A DNA stretch of 27,336 nt from Nemertoderma westbladi (taxonomy: Eukaryota; Xenacoelomorpha; Nemertodermatida; Nemertodermatidae): NCBI GenBank assembly GCA_032718475.1, contig JAUCBJ010000887.1:1-27336 (forward strand), in the 5' to 3' direction. The notes beneath the pieces are model-generated. The model did not search any database. It was not told where the DNA came from and saw only the letters and a program-made list of their open reading frames with translations. The translations under genes were made by a program, and so were the position numbers. Positions 8,657 to 17,425 of this stretch are shown one piece after another. Position 1 is the first letter of the stretch, and every line of letters starts with the position of its first letter.

Positions 8657-11219
8657 CTGTTTAGAGTATCTTTAGGTTTTAGAAACTGTGATTTTATATT
8701 TTATAGACTGAAAATCCCATTTTCTGGGAGCGGTGTAAAAGCCTTTGCTGAATTGCCCCGTTATTTTTCTTATATTTCCATTTAAAATACTCTGTAGTTG
8801 ATTTAATAGGCGTAAGAGACCGTATTATTGCTGTATCGGTGTTTTTTAGAGGATCTAAGAGCTATTTCCTCCGTATGTGTACTGTGGAAGGCATAGTTGA
8901 TGATTCCATGGCAATTCCGTGACGCAAAAGGGAGTAGATACTCTTGAACAGTAGTTACTATGACGACGGTTAACAGCTGATATTCATACGTGTCGATTTT
9001 CTTTGTTCTACGGCGTCTCTCAGTTTAGTCAGCCAATCAGAGCATTTTTATGGCTCTTGTACAGAAATTTCCTAGAAATCACGCAATGCATTATGGGCAG
9101 TGTTTACATTCTGTCCTGAGCCAGGAGAGAGCGGCTTTGGAATATTTTGTGCTTTTCTGCTTTAGCCTAACACTAGTAGGCTTAATTATAAGGACATATA
9201 TCCGTTATCTGGCCCATACTCAATCAACTCAACATACCTAATCAAACATACCTGTGCATACTTTTATATTGTTATACTGCTATTTACTGTCGGTTCTTCA
9301 TAATATGGTTGATGAATTATTATATTTGGAATAACGATAAATAACCCCGAAAACCCAATATTCTTGATATACCGAAGGTAAGAGAGAAAGGTTACATATA
9401 ACGATTGTGACTTATGTTAAAGTGGTTTGAAGTGAATCTAATGTTATTTGATAGACCCTACATGAGTCGGTCCGTGTTCCTTTTATATGTGACTAAAATC
9501 AGTGAAGATCGGCAGATTAGTGTGCAGTATTGTGCAGCATTGTGTATGAGTGAGACTGATAACGAAGCATTTCCTAAAGAATGCGCCATATATGTGAATT
9601 GTAACTAAGCCATATCGTTGTGAGTAGTTTAAGTCATAACTCTGTTTATATAGATAGAGCGCCACGTCCTAAAGGAACTGTTAATATTCCCCGAAGGTGA
9701 ATAATATTGTCAGAGATTATATAATACTGTCAGTCGAATAATACATTAGGCTTACATAGCAATAAGATTAAGCCGTCGAAGTCAATCTCCCGGGTATATC
9801 CAGCGGGTGAATGATCGCGCACAGATTGGTTTCAACTAGTGTAGTGAATCAAATACTTGTTAGAGGCTAAAGCGATTTATTATCTAGAAGACATCCTAAT
9901 TTGGCGGGTTAAACTGCCAAAGGTCTGAAAGCGCGAACAATTATATTTATTAATAAACAATAAAAGAAATACAGTATCAGCTATAATAAATATTAATTGG
10001 CGAATATCTAACAATTCCAGACGCCGTAGAAATTCTACGAGTTCAATCAACTTGGAGACCGATTCCCAAAACAAAGACAGTTCTCCTACAAACTCAGGGC
10101 AGAGATCTCGCAGGGGAAAGAGGTCGTTATCTATAAGGTAAGAAAAACCTTGGGGTGAGGGGTGGGGGGGGGGGGGTTGCTATTTTTTATTTATTATTTA
10201 TTATGTTATTTGTTGATTTTGAAAGCGTCCATTGACCCCCCCCCCCCCCCCCCCATGGCTACTCTTATTTAATATTTTTAAAAATTATTAATATTAAATG
10301 GTAACCACCGTTTATATTTACCACTTACAGCCCATTGAGTCTGGATGGGATTGATATTAACTCGCTAATTCGCACCTCCTCAACCAGCCTGGTAGCCTAC
10401 ATAAACAATAGCAATGTATCCGGTTCCGAGATACAATTGGAGTGTGCAGCAGTTCCACAACATCCAGCAATCAAATAAATCAGGTTTACCTCTCCCATAG
10501 AAACTCAGGATCGAGTTATTCATCCTTCCTAACTGGTTAGAATATTATCAGTACTCAATTTGCCTTCCAACTAATAAAATCGTTGTGTAATTTACTTTTT
10601 TTAAATTTTATGTTTAATAATTTCATAGAAATAAAATAATAAAATCCTGGAATTCTTCACGTGAGGGTAAACTGCAAAGTGAAATATATTACACTTACTG
10701 TACTGTACTTATTAGACAGCGATAATTCAGTTAATTGGATCTTTGCTGTGAATTATTTATCTTTTAAATGATTTATTTTTTTGTTATCGACATAATTTAT
10801 TAAAATTGGCCCAAATTCTGGCTATTTGTTAGGCACGTTGTTTCTTGGTGAAAAATGCAACTCTCGTTTAAAAAGTGAGCCTTTGTGTAATCTTATTACC
10901 AAAGTCCAGCACCACCTAGCACCACCCTGCAGTCACTACAGCTGAAAAGTGTGTGCATGATCTAGTTACTATGGCAGGCGGCAGGCAAGAGGAAAAGTGG
11001 TGTTCAGTCATGGACATTCCGAAACGTAAAAACCGAAATTGAAAGAAACGAAAATCTATCTAAGGCTGATTTAGATTGTGAACTGTGAAATTTTTGCTCC
11101 GCATTATTAAAACAATTATTTTTCTGGCTCTAAACTTTTATATTCTTATTTTAGGCGGAATGGGGAGTCGTAAGAATTCGCAGTTTTCACAAATTAGTGT
11201 TTTTTATGAATCCGGGTAA
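8657..11219. other. Region without a clear gene; LTR-like start at 8734
   Basis: No convincing coding sequence; the short open frames at 9050-9241 and 9414-9608 lack recognisable features. At 8724-8733 a purine-rich ctgggagcgg is followed by TGTAAAAGCC, which is how a polypurine tract meets a 3' LTR in Ty3-like elements. A CCAAT-like agccaatcagagc lies near 9030. No matching 5' copy is visible before 4403, so this remains a hint. The homopolymer pair at 10164-10254 is listed separately. Confidence 0.4.
10164..10254. repeat. poly(G) and poly(C) runs facing each other
   Basis: Thirteen G (10164-10176), preceded by more G-rich sequence, are followed about 59 bases later by nineteen C (10236-10254). 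The two runs can pair as a hairpin stem around an AT-rich loop, and either strand could form G-quadruplexes. Confidence 0.8.
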
Positions 11220-11735
11220 ATGCTACGAGAAATTCCTTGCCTTGATGGAGAAAATATTGATGATAATTAGAAAACAGTAATACCCAATCATAAAGTAGAA
11301 CGTGGTAACAACAGAGCGGATATTGTAGAAATGAATTACAATAACAGAGAGCAACCAAAGCAATGGATTTCTAGTAATAGTAATAATCGAAATTCATCAA
11401 AAAGGTCAACATTGTCTCACAATGTAGGAAAACAAACAGTAACGTTACCATGCCAACCTATATCCATAACTCCTAGATTTAGTCGAACTCCTGTATTAAT
11501 TAATGGATCTTCTAGAAAGGATTACCCAACTCAAACTCCTCTCATTGGTTCAAGCATAGGAACTTCCATATACAGTTTGACTAATCGCAGCTTCTCTTCG
11601 GAGTTTATCGATGGTATAAATAATGACACGAATGCAAATATTGAACAATATGGTGATCAGAGCGTTGTTTCCATGGCAACATTACGTTCGGATTGTAAGC
11701 CTCCATTTCTGTGCAAATAGTCCGAATGCTACCAG
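11220..11735 (+). pseudogene. GLI/GLIS-like zinc-finger gene, first recognisable exon
   Basis: The frame runs from ATG 11220 (just after a TAA) to a splice donor CAG|GTTAGT at 11736. It carries in-frame TAGs at 11268 and 11718, and the 129 codons from ATG 11331 to the second TAG are open. They are Ser/Asn/Thr-rich and look disordered, as N-termini of GLI/GLIS factors usually are. The exon ends C-K-TAG-S-E-C-Y-Q. In this family the first finger starts C-x-W-x-x-C, so the TAG stands exactly where Trp (TGG) is expected. Joined in phase 0 to the exon at 12157, the finger becomes C-x4-C-x12-H-x4-H, the GLI-type spacing. Such proteins are nuclear DNA-binding transcription factors. The stops imply a decayed copy, unless the transcript is edited or the assembly is wrong. 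Confidence 0.55.
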
Positions 11736-12156
11736 GTTAGTGAGCTACCAGGCTACATCGCTCAAGCCTCTATCCGTTTGACAAATGCTGATACAAGCTT
11801 AAACTAAAAATTTTGAAATTCCCGCGCGCACTACAATTAACAGCTAGCTAAGCTTAGCTAAACACCATTGTACAGTAGCCTGGTGGTGGGTGAGGTTTTT
11901 CTTTTTTATATAACTTTTATGTGTCTTTTTATATCTTTGTCTAGTTTGTCATTAAAAAAAGCACTAAGCAGTCTAAAAAAAAACCAGCTGAGAATGGTTA
12001 TATGAAGTAATACAGTCAAATATATATCTTCATATTCTCTATTTCAAACATTTATTTCAATATGTACATGAATTTTGTATGGTATGTTTGATATGAAGTT
12101 AATATCTTCACATTGTTCCGCTTCGTACTACCATTTCATCCTTATATATTTTACAG
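11736..12156 (+). other. Probable phase-0 intron of the GLI/GLIS-like gene
   Basis: 421 bases starting GTTAGT after CAG and ending atattttacag before CGA. The frame is phase 0 on both sides, and the joined sequence completes a GLI-type finger. An intact intron argues against a retroposed copy. Confidence 0.6.
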
Positions 12157-12342
12157 CGATTTCACCACTTGTCAATATTTGTGACACACATTGAAAGCAC
12201 CCATGTGGAAACACAGAAGAAAAATGGAAATTAGATCTGCAGATGGGCTGGTTGCCAACGGCAACAGAAGTCATTTAACGCGCGATATAAACTGATTGTT
12301 CACATAAGAGTCCACAGTGGGGAGAGACCCAACATATGCCCC
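12157..12342 (+). pseudogene. GLI/GLIS-like zinc-finger exon
   Basis: Exactly 62 codons between an AG acceptor (ttttacag) and a consensus donor (GTGAGT at 12343). It supplies the rest of finger 1 (FVTHIESTHV). Finger 2 follows: C-x4-C (CRWAGC), then [16 protein letters not shown], the linker SGERP and the start of finger 3 (NICP). The CRWAGC and [17 protein letters not shown] pattern is closest to GLIS, and close to GLI and ZIC. A TAG at 12232-12234 sits just before ICRW. No following finger exon is visible downstream, so the gene is cut short, or its next exon is far away or lost. Confidence 0.75.
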
Positions 12343-12583
12343 GTGAGTCATTCAAATATATCCCAATAGATAATTGAATAAAACAGATTCAAAGTCTGTC
12401 AACAATTAACTGCTGCATGAGCAATAAAGTTTATATTTTTTAATATTAATTATTATTAAATAATTGATTATTATTAATTTTAAAATTACTAATTATTAAT
12501 AAATCAATTACTCAAACTAATTACAGGTTGAATCTTGTAATCGGATGTATTCTATATAGGAAAATCTTAAGATAGATAGATAC

Positions 12584-13105
12584 GTAGAGTTTATGGTTCC
12601 GATGGGTTGGTGGATAGAGTTTATGGTTCCGATGGGTTGGTGGATAGAGTTTATGGTTCCGATGGGTTGGTGGATAGAGTTTATGGTTTCGATGGGTTGG
12701 TGGAAAGAGTTTAGGGTTCCGATGTGTTGGTGGATAGAGTTTATGGTTCCGATGGGTTGGAGGATAGAGTTTATGGTTCCGATGGGTTGGTGGATAGAGT
12801 TTAGGGTTCCGATGTGTTGGTGGATAGAGTTTATGGTTCCGATGGGTTGGTGGATAGAGTTTAGGCTTCCGATGTGTTGGTGGATACAGATTATGGTTCC
12901 GATGGGTTGGTGGATGTAGTTGATGGTTCCGATGGGTTGGTGGATAGAGTTTATGGTTCCGATGGGTTGGTGGATAGAGTTTATGGTTCCGATGGGTTGG
13001 TGGATAGAGTTTATGGTTCGGATGGGTTGGTGGATAGAGTTTATGGTTCCGATGGGTTGGTGTATAGAGTTTTGGGTTCCGATGGGTTAGTGGATAGAGT
13101 TTATG
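12584..13105. repeat. 30-bp minisatellite, about 17 units
   Basis: Tandem units of 30 bp containing gatgggttggtggatagag, nearly perfect in phase from 12601 to 13100, with scattered point variants such as gatgtgttgg. Because 30 is a multiple of 3, frames stay open on both strands; the resulting repetitive open frames are not taken as genes. Confidence 0.95.
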
Positions 13106-13871
13106 AGCTCTACCTATAAAATAAGTATAAATAATATAATTTATTAATAATGTATTCAAAATAACGGTAATACCAGATACACTTTGAGACCCCGACTGTG
13201 GGATATATTCCATGTAACAAGTTATTACTAACTTATTCTGAAGTTTTCGATAATTGTGTTCCAAGTAATTTTTTCCAACATCTCCGTTAGGCCACTAATA
13301 TTTGAGTTCCAGTAGATTCCAGGTTTGTGTTTCCCGATTTCCTGGTTTCCCAGACTACGACGAATATCTGATAAGGAACAAATCATGTCGGTTCATTACA
13401 GTCCAGAATCGAGGTTATCATATCGGATCGGCGATACTAAAAGATTTCAAGTCTGTTTTATAATTTAGGCGGTTGTTTGATTTGGTCCAGAGCCTGACAG
13501 TTTACTGGCTTGCGATTCCGAGATCAGGAGATATTCGTATTTCCATCTATAAAAGAGAAAACTTAATAAAATAATTATTAAACTTTAACTTGAATGTATA
13601 TTTACCGTAATATAATAGAAATTACACTACATTTTATATATTTAATATAGTGGATGGTAGGTCGGACACGAATAGCTATAAAATGCTAGTAGAAATTGTG
13701 TGTCCGGCCCTGACTGGCACTATAAGTTAAAAATAATTATGAAATATTATCCTTACCATTCTTACTAAATGACATTATTATGGGATATATTCCTATCATA
13801 TCCAAAACATTATTTATCTCTGGTTGGTAACAAAATTAAACACTGAAAATTGCATATAATTATTTTTATAT
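13106..13871. other. AT-rich intergenic stretch with one hairpin
   Basis: No gene seen. 13660-13709 can fold: ggtcggacac pairs with gtgtccggcc around a loop of about 30 bases. The rest is unremarkable. Confidence 0.5.
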
Positions 13872-14714
13872 TTAGACTAAATCATCTAAATTATGTACAG
13901 CTGTAGTCAGGATATCAGCTATTTGAACCTGATTTGTTTCTCTCAGACATTGACAGAATGTAAGAAAATCGTTGTATGACCTTCTAATTATCGCGTTGAC
14001 CAGTTCATTATTCTTTGCCACTGTGGATTCTTTACTATTGATTCATTCAGCTATAGAATCCCTAAACACTTGTTTCCTACAAAGTAATTTTATTACCAAG
14101 TTTGGTTCGATTCTATTAACTAAAACAAACTTATATTTAGTTAGTATCAACGGAAACTTTTTATCGTCATCTGTTGTTTTATCCCCTAAAATATTTACTA
14201 TATGAGTTTGATATGTTTCCTTTAATCCTTCAATAAATATTCCGTAATTATTTTCTGTACCCCATTTTATTGCCTCCAATAAAGTCTTTATTTTACTGAA
14301 TACTTTTGGTTTCGAGTTAATTATAGATAAAACATCCCGAGACAAAGTTTGCTTAGCTTCTAAGAAAATTATAAGTTCTAATATTTCTAGTTTATCTAGA
14401 AGTTCATTCACCTTAGACGCTATTTTCTTCCAATGTGAACTTAAATCACCTGTATATTTTTCTCTTATTAAGTTGCTTTCCATATGTTTATGAAACTTAC
14501 ATTTGACTTTATTATCTGAAATATTTTCATCGATTTTAATAAAATGGAAACAAATTTCTTCTCTACAGTTAATTTCATTGTGCTGTTCGCATTTTGAATT
14601 ACATTGACATTTTAAATGAAAACTAAAGGAAATGTTTTTTATTCGAATTTGTTTAAGGAATTCCTGCAATTAATTATTAAGATAACACTTCACTTTATTG
14701 ACCAGCTGTGGATC
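13872..14714 (-). pseudogene. Decayed second copy of the CARD-CARD end of the Roc-COR gene
   Basis: The minus-strand frame is collinear with residues of about 834 to 1112 of the gene at 17306-20770. It starts DPQLVNKVKCYL (DPDIVNKVNHFI in the intact copy). It keeps the Cys-rich module (CQCNSKCEQH) and then the first CARD (SSHWKKIASKVNELLDKLE). The second CARD is also kept (LTKYKFVLVNRIEPNLVIKL to RRSYNDFLTFCQCL). Two in-frame stops break it, TAA at 14670-14672 and TGA at 14043-14045, yet similarity continues in the same frame past both. It ends at TAA 13872-13874. Identity to the intact copy is roughly half, so the duplication is old. The copy starts right where the 36-bp minisatellite ends, in a different frame from the repeat. 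It could also be a terminal exon of a longer gene, but the stops make that unlikely. Confidence 0.82.
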
Positions 14715-17425
14715 CAGGTAATGTCTATAACAGCAGCCTCTCTACCTTGATTGGTAACGTCTATAACAGCAGACTCTCTAGCTTCATTGGTAATGTCTAT
14801 AACAGCAGCCCCTCTACCTTGATTGGTATCGTCTATTACAGCAGCCTTATCTACCTTGATTGGTAATGTCTATAACAGCAGCCTCTCAACCTTGATTGGT
14901 AATGTCTATAACAGCAGCCCCTCTACCTTGATTGGTATCGTCTATTACAGCAGCCGATCTACCTCGATTGGTAATGTCTATAACAGCAGCCTCTCTACCT
15001 TGATTGGTAATGTCTATAACAGCAGCCTCTCCACCTTCATTGGTAATGTCTATAACAGCAGCCCCTCAACCTTGATTGGTATCGTCTATAACAGCAGCCT
15101 CTCTACCTCGATTGGTAATGTCTATAACAGCAGCCTCTCTACCTTGATTGGTAATGTCTATAACAGCAGCCCCTCTACCTTGATTGGTAACGTTTATAAC
15201 AGCAGCCTCTCTGCCTTGATTGGTAACGTCTATAACAGCAGCCTCTCTATCTTGATTGGTAATGTCTATAACAGCAGCCTCTCAACCTTGATTGGTAATT
15301 TCTATAACAGCAGCCTCTCAACCTTGATTGGTAATTTCTATAACAGCAGCCTCTCTACCTTGATTGGTAATGTCTATAACAGCAGCCCCTCTACCTTGAT
15401 TGGTAACGTTTATAACAGCAGCCTCTCAACCTTCATTGGTAATGTCTATAACAGCAGCCTCTCCACCTTCATTGGTAATGTCTATAACAGCAGCCCCTCT
15501 ATCTTGATTGGTAATGTCTATAACAGCAGCCCCTCTACCTTGATTGGTAACGTTTATAACAGCAGCCTATCTACCTTGATTGGTAATGTCTATAACAGCA
15601 GCCCCTCTATCTTGATTGGTAACGTCTATAACAGCAGCCTCTCTACCTTGATTGGTAATGTCTATAACAGCAGCCCCTCTATCTTGATTGGTAATGTCTA
15701 TAACAGCAGCCCCTCAACCTTGATTGGTATCGTCTATTACAGCAGCCGATCTACCTCGATTGGTAATGTCTATAACAGCAGCCCCTCTATCTTGATTGGT
15801 AATGTCTATAACAGCAGCCCCTCAACCTTGATTGGTATTGTCTATTACAGCAGCCTCTCAACCTTGATTGGTAATGTCTATAACAGCAGCCTCTCAACCT
15901 TGATTGGTAATGTCTATAACAGCAGCCTCTCTACCTTCATTGTAATGTCTATAACAGCAGCCTCTCTCCCTTGATTGGTAACGTCTATTACAGCAGCCTC
16001 TCTACCTTGATTGGTATCGTCTATTACAGCAGCCTTATCTACCTTGATTGGAAATGTCTAAAACAGCAGCCTCTCAACCTTGAGTGGTAATGTCTATAAC
16101 AGCAGCCTCTCCACCTTCATTGGTAATGTCTATAACAGCAGCCCCTCTACCTTGATTGGTATCGTCTATTACAGCAGCCTCTCTACCTCGATTGGTAATG
16201 TCTATAACAGCAGCCTCTCTACCTTGATTGGTAATGTCTATAACAGCAGCCTCTCCACATTCATTGGTAATGTCAATAACAGCAGCCCCTCAACCTTGAT
16301 TGGTATCGTCTATTACTGCAGCCTCTCTGCCTTGATTGGTAACGTCTACAACAGCAGTCTCTCTGCCTTGATTGGTAACGTTTATAACAGCAGCCTCTCT
16401 ACCTTCATTGGTAATGTCTATTACAGCAGCCCCTCTATCTTGATTGGTATCGTCTATTACAGCAGCCTCTCTACCTTGATTGGTAATGTCAATAACAGCA
16501 GCCCCTCAACCTTGATTGGTAACGTCTATAACACCAACCTCTCTACCTCGATTGGTAATGTCTATAACAGCAGCCTCTCCACCTTGATTGGCATCGTCTA
16601 TTACAGCAGCCTCTCTACCTTGATTGGTATCGTCTATTACAGCAGCCTCTTCACCTTGCTTGATTGGTAGCGTTTATAACAGCAGCCTCTTTACCTTGAT
16701 TGGTAAAGTCTATAACCCCAGCAGCCTCTCCACCGGTTGATTGGTAACATCTATAACAACAGCTACATTACATTAATTGGCAATGTCTATAACAGCAGCC
16801 CCTCTACCTTGATTGGTATCGTCTATTACAGCAGCCTCTCTACCTTGATTGGTAACGTTTATAACAGCAGCATCTTCACCTTGATTGGTAAAGTCTATAA
16901 CCCCAGCAGCCTCTCCACCGGTTGATTGGTAACATCTATAACAACAGCTACATTACATTAATTGGCAATGTCTATCTATAACAGCAGCCTCTCCACCGGT
17001 TGATTGGTAACATCTATAACAACAGCTACATTACATTGATTGGCAATGTCTATAACAGCAGCCTCTCCACCGGTGGATTGGTAACGTTTATAACAGCAGT
17101 CTCTCTACCTTGATTGGTAATGTCTATAACAGCAGCCTCTTCACCTTCATTGGTAATGTCTATAACAGCAGCCTCTTCACCTTCATTGGTGATGTCTATA
17201 ACAGCACCCCCTCTACCTTGATTGGCAATGTCTATAACAGCAGACTCTCCACCTGTTGATTGGTAACATCTATAACAACAGCTACATTACATTGATTGGC
17301 AATGTCTATAACAGCAGCCTCTCCACCGGTTGATTTGTAACGTCTATAACCCCAGCGGCCTCTCCACCTTGATTAGTATTATCTATATCAGTAACTTCAT
17401 CAGCTTGATTGGTAATGTCTACAAT
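14715..17425. repeat. 36-bp minisatellite derived from the Roc-COR gene 3' end, about 73 units
   Basis: Tandem 36-bp units with core attggtaatgtctataaca. On the minus strand each unit reads as about GREAAVIDITNQ, the same motif found at the intact gene's C-terminus (DIVDITNQ, then GGEAAGVIDVTNQ). Units nearest the gene are the most varied; those further away are more uniform. Between about 16730 and 17340 a longer repeat of about 72 bp carries an accggttgatt variant that shifts the minus-strand frame. Open frames on the plus strand (NVYNSSLSTLIG repeats) are by-products of a period divisible by three. Confidence 0.93.

Noticed and set aside
9050-9608. Small open frames of 63 and 64 codons
   Set aside because: No conserved motif; a hydrophobic stretch in the first is not enough in AT-rich DNA.
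12521-13264. Repetitive open frames on both strands (THRNHKLYPP and MVPMGWWIEF repeats)
   Set aside because: Products of the 30-bp minisatellite; no unique domain or start context supports a gene.
14101-14117. tRNA-like B-box string (ggttcgattct)
   Set aside because: It lies inside the decayed CARD copy, with no A box or cloverleaf around it.
14823-16925. Long plus-strand open frames of NVYNSSLSTLIG repeats
   Set aside because: They are the reverse side of the 36-bp minisatellite. The minus strand matches a real protein end, and a period divisible by three keeps all frames open.
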